DNA of 64,000 bases. It comes from Antedon bifida. Lineage: Eukaryota > Echinodermata > Crinoidea > Comatulida > Antedonidae. How positions within the stretch are numbered: the stretch's first letter is position 1; each line of letters begins with the position of its first letter. The translations under genes were made by a program, and so were the position numbers. The DNA lies in the NCBI GenBank assembly GCA_963402885.1, contig OY727094.1:250501-314500 (forward strand), read 5' to 3'. Shown here one piece after another: positions 44,351-54,807 of this stretch. A model generated the notes under the pieces. The model searched no databases and had not been told where the DNA came from. It worked only from the letters and a program-made list of their open reading frames with translations.

Positions 44351-46479
44351 TGCTTTGATGGTATAAATTTTATGTTTAGCGCCCTCAATTTATTTTAAAG
44401 TTAAAAAAGGGACTTAATTGTGTTCGTTACGTGTTTAGAAGAGAATTAATTTTATATCATCGTAGTTTGGTATGCCGTGCGTTTGTTATGCAAATGAGTG
44501 TGCACATGTGCTGTGGGAAAGATGGTATTGTTAGTTATTCGCGATCAACAAACACTGTTCAATTTTTATTTTGTTAATCTTTTACATTAGAATTGTAATT
44601 CTACCGTTACACATTATAGTGTACTTTTAAATATCCGTTTCATGCAAGATATTGTATTGTAGGCCTACTAATATGTTGTGAATAAAAGTTTATGGCAGAA
44701 TAAATAAATATGTTTTAAGCAGATCTTCGAAATTGAAGCATATATGAAGTCGAGTTTTTTTAAAACCCAACCTAAAATTCGCATCTGGATAGTTGAAATT
44801 TAACATTATAATTATCAAAGGTGATATGATAAATCTAATTGTTTTCTAAATTATAGAAATATTAAAATTAGTAAGTAGGCTTTTCTGTGCTCGCTCTGTT
44901 TGTATTTCATAATTTTGTTTTGTTGAATTACATACGTAAATTTTATGTTTAGCGGCCTCAATTTTAATGTAAAAAAGGAATTAATTATCTTCGTTACGCG
45001 TTAGGTGTTGAGAAGAGAATGTATCTCTCACCGTAGTTTGATATGCCGTTATTATGCAAATGAGTTTGTGCAGGTGTAGTGGGAAAGATGGTATTGTTAG
45101 TCATTCGCGGTCAACGCGCCCCACTGTTAATTTTGATGTTGCAACATTGGTAGCGAAATGTCCGATTCTTCATAGTAGTTGGTGTGTATGGCCGCACCGT
45201 CCCAGAATAAACATGTTTTAAACAGATAGTTTGTCTCCGATGGTTTTTGAATGGGGTTAAATGGAGAGTAAAATAAGATCAAATATAGAACATTTGCAAG
45301 GATGCCGATTTCCAGACCAATTTCGAAGCTTAAACTAATTCCGCCGCTAGGCCTTAGGCATATACGAAGTCGAGTTTTTAAAGTAGAAAACCCCACCTAA
45401 AATGTTGAAGTCGCATCTGGATAGTTGAAATTTTAACATTATCATAATTATCATAGGTGACTATGTATAGTAATAAGTATAAGTAAGTGCATTTCTGGGC
45501 TCTATTTTCATTGCTCTGCCTCAACCATGGATGGGCTAGTATTGGAGACTTAATATTTAATTTTATATTTCAATGAATAGGTGCACTTTCCGGGGAAAAG
45601 CTCATATATTGTCCTGGTGAGTCTTATATAGTTTGTTTCATTCAAATCATGTAACGCCATTTTTTTCGGGCTCAACCCCAAGCATGGTGGGGTACTGAAG
45701 ATTCTTATGCATGTTGTTTGAAAACATAATAGATGTCATTTTTGGTTTATTATGCAAATGAGTCTGTGCAGGTGTATTATGGTGAAGATGGATGTTAGTC
45801 ATTCGCGGTCAACACGCCACACTGTTAAATTTTGATGCTGTTAATTATTTACATTAGAAGATTTTTCAAATCATGTAAATAAAATATTTTCCGGGTGGAA
45901 AGCTAGCAGTTCCCCTCGTTTATTGTAGATGCATGCGATCTTGGACTGTGTGAAGATTGTAAATGTTAGTTCGTGGTGTGAGAGGATGAACTTTAAGGAT
46001 AATGCGAAATGCTCTATTTTGAATGGTCTGTATTCGGTCAATATTCGATCTGATTCCCTAAACACTACATCAATAGTCATTGTGTGGGAGGATTATAGTG
46101 TTATAGAGGAGGATGTGTGTTTATTAATGAAATGACCGAGCACGCGATAAAATGGAGATGGACAAGCCCAGTTTGTAACGGAGATTATTTACATGAAAAG
46201 AAAAAGATAAATTTGAATCAATGTGAATGACAAGATGTTTCTGTTTGTCAGTTTGTGATATGGGTATATACGAAACGATATTAAAAGTAGTGACTTTTAT
46301 TTCTATTCTATATAACTGTGCTACCCTGGTGCTAAATTGGGTCCACTTGAGCAGTTACCGTAGTACTATTTCTATTATTGAAGTTAATAAAGGCATAAAT
46401 GGCGCTCCGTAGAGAAGTAGAGAATTGCCAAGTCGTCAGAATGACACTCTGAATATACCTCCCATATCGGAGGATCGGA

Positions 46480-46790
46480 TGTGATGAATGGAGGTGGCCT
46501 AGCTATTATTTATAGGCTAGGCCTAGTTAATTAGTAGGCCTACTGTTCGGACTGTTGTTTATATGAATCTCTAATTTCACATTTTTAAATGGCCAAAGAA
46601 ACTTTGTGCTATTCACCATGCCCTAAAGTATCAAAGGATGAGACAAGTACAATTAAAAGGTTAGCCTACCCAGCTAGGCAGGCCTCTACTAGGCTAGCCT
46701 AGGCTATACTACTACTAGCCAGAGCCTAGGCTAGGACCTAGGCCTAACTACTAGATCCCCTACTAGATAGTGTAGTAGGCGGGATCCAGT
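46480..46790. other. GGCCTA-rich spacer
   Basis: Low-complexity CTAGGCCTA words between two mobile elements; no gene. Confidence 0.6.
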
Positions 46791-46990
46791 CAAGTCGCCC
46801 CATCGCAAAGTCGCCTCATACAAAGTCGCCCAATACAAAGTCGCCCCAAAACAAAGTCGCCCCAAAACAAAGTCGCCCCGGCTCAGTCGCCCCATTCTAA
46901 AGTCGCCCCAACGCAAAGTCGCCCCAACGCAAAGTCGCCCCATCGCACAGTCGCCCCATCGCAAAGTCGCCCCATCGCAAAGTCGCCCAC
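46791..46990 (-). repeat. Array of 16-bp unit, left
   Basis: About 12 units of AGTCGCCCC-NNNNNNN, with variation confined mainly to the last seven bases (ATCGCAA, AACGCAA, AAAACAA, ATACAAA). Confidence 0.9.
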
Positions 46991-48698
46991 GGTTTTATTT
47001 CGGTATGATTATGAAGCGCCGCCGCTAGTAGTACGCTGTTTTAATCATATCGGTTGCGTTTGATATCGATTGCGTTGTTACTTTGGTCGCGCTAAATGTC
47101 GCATACATTATAATGTTTATCCTATTATATACATAATTTGTGTTTTAATTTTTATTTTACAGGTTTTAATGGAGTGATGTGCTTTTAAAAATCATTAAAA
47201 AAATACTCCCTTGTTTGAAAGTTCTAAAAAGATTATCCCTGATTTATAGTTTCGAAAATGTTAATTTAATATGATTTTAAAATTAGTTACCAGAGCCACA
47301 ATTACGAATCATTTCTTCAACCTACGCGTGGATACCAGCTCATTTTTTAGGATAATATAATAAATGTATAAATGTGTAGTACTCTAGTAGGCCTTCGTAT
47401 AGATTTACAGTAGTTAAAACAATAACAGTGTTGTAAGACAATGAGTGTTATAGGCTACTTGATCATTTTGCATTTATTGACAAGTTATGTGTCTTAATTT
47501 TATAATGACTTTTCAAAATGAAGAAAAAAAAAATTTCATCGCCGATATGATTGTTTTACATGCAGGTATTTTAGTAAAATTTAAAACGCTACATATTGAC
47601 CATGGAAAAACCATCGTACAGTATCGTGTGCGTGTTTTTTAAAAAGGGGACTCCCCGACGGTCAGCAGAAAGACGTAGCAGCTGTGAGGAAACAGATACC
47701 AGAAGGCGCAGCTCCGATTGGTTTCAGAGAATGTTTCAGATGGCGAGTCGCCTTTTATTCAACAGCACAATGATCATTTTACTGAAGAAATTCTTTTCAA
47801 CCCTTTTGGTTATAGAACATTCTAATTATCATGCCTAATAAATATCCTCATATCGGGTGTTTATTTAATTTTAAATTAAACAAGACAGAGGCACGGAGTA
47901 ATACGTACACGTCACGGACGTACGACGAATACACACACGCACGTCATCATTTACGACATATAGTGGTGATATGATGCAATTTTATAATGGATATAATGAT
48001 GGGATTGCCTTTCCAGGCTTACAATCAATGTTCATTGTAATACTATGTATATAATAATAAACTGAATGTTTATAAATAAATTGTTTTACGTAATTTGTTG
48101 CATATAAAATAAAAGACACAGACGCAGCCTACGTTTCCTATAAAATATTTCACATTTAAATAATTATGTACTGTTAAATGACATTACATTATGCTGGATA
48201 ATACTATAATCTTAAACTATGTTTACAAATTGTCATTTTTTAAGGCACACATCTTTCTCATCATACTGACCTGTAAAATAAAAACAAAAATCAAAAAATT
48301 ATTAATATAGGCCTAATAATAATAAATATTCATCGACCAAAGTAAAAATAATCTAGATCGTATAACATCATTTTATCGCGACCAAAATTAAACGCGACCG
48401 ATTTCGAACGCGACTGATATCGTCGTAAAACTCCGGCGGGGTTTCCCCCATCTTCAGATGATGCGTTGTAGTGCAACAACGGCGGAGTAATTACGGGGGT
48501 TTCCCTCTGGTAAGCTAGCACGTTAGTGCGACCGCGGAGTGATTAGTCGGTGTTTCCTCTCTGATGATGGGGGTGCGTGACGATCGTGTAACCTGAGACT
48601 ACATGGCGGGACTTCCCCTTTTATGCATACACGTTCCGTGTTATTTTGTGTATCATTGCGACATTTTACGCACCTGTAAACTATTTTTTAACGTTTTG

Positions 48699-48900
48699 GG
48701 GCGACTTTGCGATAGGGCGACTTTGTGATGGGGCGACTTGGCGATGGGGCGACTTTGCGTTGGGGCGACTTTGCGATGGGGCGACTTTGCGATGGGGCGA
48801 CTGTGTCGGGGCGACTTTGTTTTGGGGCGACTTTGCGGTGGGGCGACTGTGTAAGGGGCGACTTTGTATGGGGCGACTTTGCGATGGGGCGACTTGACTA
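48699..48900 (+). repeat. Array of 16-bp unit, right (inverted)
   Basis: GGGGCGACTTTGCGAT units, reverse complement of the left array and with the same type of variation. Confidence 0.9.
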
Positions 48901-49171
48901 GCATCCTAGTAGGCCTGGGCTCTACCTAGTAGTACTAGTAATACGTAGCAGTAGGAGACCTAGCTAGGCTAGTAGTCTACTGCTGGCTGGTCTACATTTA
49001 CAGTGTACTACTTTGGTATGGCCTAGCTAGTACTAGCTAGGTCCTATTTATTAATTATTAAATGAATTTTATATTATTTTTATATAATAATGGAAAAATG
49101 TCTATATATAAATAATAAAGATTTTTATTTTAAATTCACAAACATTTTCATTTATAAATAATATTAATAAA

Positions 49172-51083
49172 ATGATTTTTTTTAGAAAATATTCGAATAT
49201 TGCATCATTATTCAGTGAAGAATTTGCGGACAAACCTGCTGCGTTTGGTCTGAGTATGGTTATTAATACTGTAGCCAAAAAATTCAAGGACGTCCCAATC
49301 ATTTCAACAAATGGTGTTTATAAATGGATGCAAAAAAAACATCAAGGATCAGAAATAGAAGATTTTCTTATTTGTGTAAGTAAACTGAATTTTCAGATTG
49401 GTGGTTAATATTAAATGACATCATTACGATGTCGAGTCGAGTTGACTGAACGGTTAAAGCAAATCGTAGCAACACAATCGGCACAGGTTCAAGGACCTTA
49501 TCAAACTGGTTGTAGAACAAGTCTTTTGTTCCAAAACATGCAAAATGTAAATAGTTTCAAAAAGATTGCAAAATATTATTTATCAAACAATACTTAGCGG
49601 CCATGTTTTTGTTAATATATTTACCTCTAGCAATTGAAAATGTATTAATTTTTACTTCAATTGAAATGTACCGCTTTATGTCTTATTGTTATTTTCATTT
49701 CTGTTTTGTTTTGAATGATTTGTTTTGGTGTCCCTGACACAAGCTTTTGCTTTTTTGGTGACGCCACCATTTTGGAAATTAATTTTGATCGATTGATTTC
49801 TCTGATAAGGAGTGTAGTGGCTTGTGTGCTTTTTAAAGAACCCAGTACATCTTTCGGAAGAGTAGGAGGGTTACCCCGGTGATTGTACTTGTCCATCATC
49901 TCAGCCCCTGTCGTTTGTGATAGGTGCTGTACTGTGGATGCCATGGGACTAATCCTAATTTCCTAAATTGAAGATGAAATTAAGAACACTTGTGGTATGC
50001 TCTAAAGTGATAAGCGTTAACAATAGCGAATTGTTTTTTTTTAGGACTGTCGACCACGAGAAGAGTATGTTGTTAGTCACCTGCCTGGGGCTATTCAACT
50101 GAATCCTGACACAATCGACATGAGAGAAGTACAAAAGGTTCTTCAAGAACATGCATTCAACAATAGTAAATATTCTTTCTCATTCTTTTTGTCTCAAATA
50201 GTTTATAATGTTTGAATACCTTGACTTGAACTTCATTTTGAATATTAATTTTATGATTGACCTTGAATTAAAAAAAATGATAACATGAGTACTTCAAATT
50301 TTGTTTTTTTTAGAATTCGCAGTTGATGCAAAAGTAAAAGTTGTGATGTATTGCGCAGTAGGCTATCGTTCTTCTACCTTGATAAATCGTTATCTTGAAA
50401 GCCGTCAAAAGAAAATCATAGGTCAGTTCTAATACAATTCATAAATCCTTTGTTGTATTATAACTTTCAGTTATTAGTTATCCACATTGAGCGGATAACT
50501 CCTTGTAATCGTCCTGTTTCTCTTTTATATTATTCTTCTGTCTTTCTCCCCCATTTTTTATGCATCGACGTCATAGTTGTGCAATATGACTTAAGCGCGA
50601 TTTTATGATTTTTAATGATTGGTCATAGAATAAAAACTAAAAGCGATTTTTTATTGACACTTGGTGAAAGGTTAATTTAATTAAGGGTAAACTTTTTGTG
50701 CACTAAAAATGGCATGTTTTACAAGAGGTTACACGCGCACGCGCATTTAAAATTTCAGAATGCGCAAAATTAATTTCTAATCAACTTTTTACACGATTCA
50801 TGACATTTGCGCATGTCAAAAATTCCTGCGCACGTGAACAATTTGTGTGTACCACTACCATACCACAGCAATATCTTACTATAACCATATTTATGTAATC
50901 AATAGTAGTTGTTGATCTTTTACAGATGATGATCACTTTGAGTTTGTCAATATGGAGGGAAGCATCTTTAAATGGGGCAATGAAAAACGACCAATGGTGG
51001 ATGACCAGGATGAAATTACTGTAATGGTACATCCATATAGTCCCATGTGGGGTAAACTGCTGTTCAAGGAAATAAGACACTGA
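49172..51083 (+). CDS. Rhodanese-domain protein
   Basis: Exons 49172-49375, 50045-50165, 50314-50421 and 50926-51083 join to 196 aa. The rhodanese fold is shown by DCRPREEYVVSHLPGAIQL (residues ~69-87) and the active-site loop YCAVGYRSS with catalytic Cys ~122 and the conserved arginine five residues later. The C-terminal NMEGSIFKWGNE fits the last helix of single-domain rhodaneses. Likely a sulfurtransferase or persulfide carrier; the physiological partner is unknown. The start is uncertain: the ATG at 49172 is followed by TTTTTTTTAG, which could instead be the acceptor of an unseen upstream exon. The N-terminus looks mildly like a mitochondrial presequence if the ATG is real. Confidence 0.8.
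49657..49944 (-). CDS. Small antisense ORF inside rhodanese intron 1 (hypothetical)
   Basis: 95 codons beginning MASTVQHLSQTTGAEMMDKY, hydrophilic, rich in Lys and Thr, with a good start context (CCCATGG) and an acceptor-like AG just upstream. I do not recognise a family. It may be a nested gene or chance. Confidence 0.3.
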   Translation of the reverse strand: MASTVQHLSQTTGAEMMDKYNHRGNPPTLPKDVLGSLKSTQATTLLIREINRSKLISKMVASPKKQKLVSGTPKQIIQNKTEMKITIRHKAVHFN

Positions 51084-51339
51084 TCACTTTGAATAAATCT
51101 TATGTAATTCTTAAGCTTGCTTCATGCAACAAATAATTATGTAAACAGACATTTTTTTTATGGGACATTTTTGTGGTATTTATTAATATAAAACAAAATT
51201 TGATCAATATTTCCTACATAAGAATGTAATTTTTCTGTGAAAAGATGGGCAGGAACACCCATCCATCCCTAAACCTTATTTTAAGGCCTTCCAACCAGCC
51301 TAGTTTTTATACAATACCCTCTCAACAAACCTCAGGATA

Positions 51340-53073
51340 CCTACACCTTTAAATGTGGACACACCACACTTCAATACAATACCCTCTCAACAAACCTCAG
51401 GATACCTACACCTTTAAATGTGGACACACCACACTTCTGTAGCTACATCCCCTAGATACCTACACCTTTAAATGTGGACACACCACACTTCTGTAGCTAC
51501 ATCCCCTAGATACCTACACCTTTAAATGTGGACACACCACACTTCTGTAGCTACATCCCCTAGATACCTACACCTTTAAATGTGGACACACCACACTTCT
51601 GTAGCTACATCCCCTAGATACCTACACCTTTAAATGTGGACACACCACACTTCTGTAGCTACATCCCCTAGATACCTACACCTTTAAATGTGGACACACC
51701 ACACTTCTGTAGCTACATCCCCTAGATACCTACACCTTTAAATGTGGACACACCACACTTCTGTAGCTACATCCCCTAGATACCTACACCTTTAAATGTG
51801 GACACACCACACTTCTGTAGCTACATCCCCTAGATACCTACACCTTTAAATGTGGACACACCACACTTCTGTAGCTACATCCCCTAGATACCTACACCTT
51901 TAAATGTGGACACACCACACTTCTGTAGCTACATCCCCTAGATACCTACACCTTTAAATGTGGACACACCACACTTCTGTAGCTACATCCCCTAGATACC
52001 TACACCTTTAAATGTGGACACACCACACTTCTGTAGCTACATCCCCTAGATACCTACACCTTTAAATGTGGACACACCACACTTCTGTAGCTACATCCCC
52101 TAGATACCTACACCTTTAAATGTGGACACACCACACTTCTGTAGCTACATCCCCTAGATACCTACACCTTTAAATGTGGACACACCACACTTCTGTAGCT
52201 ACATCCCCTAGATACCTACACCTTTAAATGTGGACACACCACACTTCTGTAGCTACATCCCCTAGATACCTACACCTTTAAATGTGGACACACCACACTT
52301 CTGTAGCTACATCCCCTAGATACCTACACCTTTAAATGTGGACACACCACACTTCTGTAGCTACATCCCCTAGATACCTACACCTTTAAATGTGGACACA
52401 CCACACTTCTGTAGCTACATCCCCTAGATACCTACACCTTTAAATGTGGACACACCACACTTCTGTAGCTACATCCCCTAGATACCTACACCTTTAAATG
52501 TGGACACACCACACTTCTGTAGCTACATCCCCTAGATACCTACACCTTTAAATGTGGACACACCACACTTCTGTAGCTACATCCCCTAGATACCTACACC
52601 TTTAAATGTGGACACACCACACTTCTGTAGCTACATCCCCTAGATACCTACACCTTTAAATGTGGACACACCACACTTCTGTAGCTACATCCCCTAGATA
52701 CCTACACCTTTAAATGTGGACACACCACACTTCTGTAGCTACATCCCCTAGATACCTACACCTTTAAATGTGGACACACCACACTTCTGTAGCTACATCC
52801 CCTAGATACCTACACCTTTAAATGTGGACACACCACACTTCTGTAGCTACATCCCCTAGATACCTACACCTTTAAATGTGGACACACCACACTTCTGTAG
52901 CTACATCCCCTAGATACCTACACCTTTAAATGTGGACACACCACACTTCTGTAGCTACATCCCCTAGATACCTACACCTTTAAATGTGGACACACCACAC
53001 TTCTGTAGCTACATCCCCTAGATACCTACACCTTTAAATGTGGACACACCACACTTCTGTAGCTACATCCCCT
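51340..53073. repeat. 55-bp satellite, ~30 near-identical copies
   Basis: Unit contains GATACCTACACCTTTAAATG and CTTCTGTAGCTACATCCCCT. From 51406 on, copies are identical as far as I can read. The first unit differs and is linked to a variant (ACAATACCCTCTCAACAAAC) that is itself duplicated at ~51320-51400. Confidence 0.97.
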
Positions 53074-53210
53074 AGTCTAGGTTCTAGACCGAAATTATTA
53101 AAAAGATAAATATTTTGGCACATGTGTTGTTTCATACGTATAATGCTTAAGCTCACTATTTTTTGTTCAGACAAATATCGAAAATGCTGGTGGACTAACA
53201 TACTTAAATC

Positions 53211-53271
53211 ATGGAGGAAATATATAACAATATATACTGTATATATATATACTGTATATTTCCTCCATGCT
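53211..53271. repeat. Palindrome with AT-rich loop
   Basis: CATGGAGGAAATATATAACA and its inverse ending ATATTTCCTCCATG enclose (AT)n. Likely a cruciform-prone hairpin or short MITE. Confidence 0.75.
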
Positions 53272-53450
53272 TACATTTAATTATTATTATCATCTATTAT
53301 TGTACTTGGGCCAGTGGCCTACATACTATTGAATAAATGAATGAATGAATGAACAACTGCTACAACCACCTTGTAGGATAGAAGAGTACACTACCCATTT
53401 ATACATATTATTATTAATTAGTATTAGTATTATTATTATTATTATTAATT

Positions 53451-53489
<39 letters not shown>

Positions 53490-53631
53490 GCTATTGTTAT
53501 TATATTGTTATTATATTACCAGGGAAGAGTGAAATCTTCCCTGTATATTACATAGTAATTTACAGCATAAACAAATGCTTTATTTGCTTTTTATTAGCTG
53601 AAATGTTTAAACCACTAGATTTCACATTTCT

Positions 53632-53735
53632 TTAACTAAAATCAAGTGATGTCTTTTCCTCGATCCAGTCCATGAACCTGGTCACGTCTGTATGGTAATC
53701 ATATTCACCCACTAGCCCACATCCTTTCCCAAAAC
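53632..53735 (-). pseudogene. Displaced 3' end of the factor B-like protease exon
   Basis: Minus strand resumes exactly where the serine-protease exon at 60486-60183 breaks off: it reads GKGCGLVGEYDYHTDV, then RFMDWIEEKTSLDFS and a TAA at 53634-53632. It supplies the missing last cysteine and C-terminal helix of the protease fold. It is separated from the rest of the exon by the inserted P-type transposon. Confidence 0.9.
53729..53735. repeat. Target site duplication, left
   Basis: CCAAAAC directly abuts the left terminal repeat and matches 60183-60189 exactly. Confidence 0.93.
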
Positions 53736-53769
53736 CATGGAGAAATAAGTTAGGAAGGAGTAACATCGA
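53736..53769 (+). repeat. P-type terminal inverted repeat, left
   Basis: Perfect inverse of 60149-60182; identity ends after ...ACATCGA. Confidence 0.95.
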
Positions 53770-54807
53770 TGTAATGCATGGATTTTAATCCAATTAAGCA
53801 CATTACATGGTCAAATGACTCCTATTAAATTGCACTGCGACCGCCCGCCGCGTTATCTCGGTTCGATCTCCTTACACACAAGGCTCCTCGCCGCTAAGTA
53901 GCAACCCCTATACCCTGTCTAACTAACAGTGGAGTACATAAATACGAACAAAAAACACATTGCATATGCGCAGTTAATTGTCAACAAGGATTCACATGCG
54001 TGTTTTATGTATTCGGATTCCGAATTTTTTTGCGAACGTACCAGTCATTAAATCATTAAAATCAACCAAAAATAACTACTTGTTTCTTCAATTGTAAGTA
54101 TTCCATTATTTTGAATATAACAACGAAACAAACACGTATTTTAATAGTTTCCCTTTGTACTGGAGTTTTAAGTTTTAGTTATATGAATAAAGGAAAGCTG
54201 TAGCTTTCATTTGATGCCTTGCATGACAGTTTCCGATGGTGTCCGGCTGACATACAACGAATTGAAAAGCATCGAATCTGTCCGACCGCCGAACCGAATA
54301 GCCGGAGTTAGTTCCACCGGTCGTAGTTATTTTGGTCCACCGGTCGTTGTATTACTTAGGCCTAGCTAGGTCTAGGGCAGTTATTGTTTCGATGTTTAAT
54401 TTAGGCTAGGTCTTAGATTTAAATTTTAAACCAATAAATAATAACTAACATTAGCCATAAAATAATTACTTTCGTAGGCCTACTACTACTACTAGCTAGG
54501 CTAGGACTAAAGTACTCGACTCCTAGCTAGGGTCTAGTCCTACTAGCTAGGCTAGACCTAGGCCTACCTATTGTTCTATGTACTATTTATCATAGAGGTA
54601 ATGTTAATCTACCACCTAGGGTTATGCCAAAAATACCAATACTACTATCTAGGGCCGGCCTAATTAGACTATGTTCAATAACATTAACAATAAAAAAAAG
54701 CAGGTATTTATTTTTAGTTAGCTAGCCTAGATAGTACTACTACTAGGACAACAACTCTAGGTCATCATTCGCCATTTAAATTAAATTGCTCTTGTTTTCA
54801 GAGAACG
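53770..54807. other. 5' non-coding part of the P-type element
   Basis: Upstream of the transposase ATG. A TTTCAG acceptor at 54800 directly before the first coding bases (AGAACGATG) shows that the 5' UTR is spliced. The motif TAATCCAATTA near 53787 recurs at ~60105 near the other end, in direct orientation. There is also a GGCCTA-rich tract at 54355-54590. Confidence 0.6.

Larger units (their letters stand above)
40469..46470. mobile_element. ~6-kb non-autonomous element with ~190-bp terminal inverted repeats
   Basis: The left end (AGGTATATTCAGAACGTCAT … ACTTCTCTACGGAGCGCCAT … GTACTACGGTAACTG … TAGAATAGAAATAAG) is repeated in inverted form at 46300-46470, with small indels. Inside are three ~160-bp tandem units (41530-41960, each with CATGTGACACGTC and AACGAGG), two copies of a ~850-bp module (42210-43060 and 43905-44760) and further partial modules to ~45850. 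The phrase TGTGCTCAAGTGGACCCAAT recurs near both ends. No transposase ORF is present. Exact ends and target duplication could not be fixed. Confidence 0.8.
46784..48905. mobile_element. ~2.1-kb element bounded by inverted arrays of a 16-bp unit
   Basis: Both ends begin AGTCAAGTCGCCCCATCG (the right one inverted). The ends consist of ~200-bp arrays of a 16-bp unit (AGTCGCCCCATCGCAA and variants). The ~1.7-kb interior has no convincing ORF, though the reading frame at 47602-47838 is open. Terminal inverted repeats built from subrepeat arrays suggest a non-autonomous DNA transposon. No clear target duplication. Confidence 0.7.
51084..53631. other. Satellite-containing intergenic region
   Basis: Mostly a 55-bp satellite (own entry), then a palindrome and ATT/AATG microsatellites (53330-53515). 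No gene until the displaced protease exon at 53632. Confidence 0.8.

Noticed and set aside
46791..46990. Repeat protein encoded by the 16-bp array (both strands give open frames with RPIAKSPH- or GDFALGRL-like repeats)
   Set aside because: A 16-bp period is not a multiple of three, so all frames cycle; the open frames are by-products of the repeat.
47596..47838. 80-codon frame inside the 16-mer-bounded element
   Set aside because: No family resemblance, no supporting splice context, and it lies in a non-autonomous repeat.
51340..53073. CRISPR-like array
   Set aside because: There are no unique spacers: the whole 55-bp unit repeats, and this is animal DNA.
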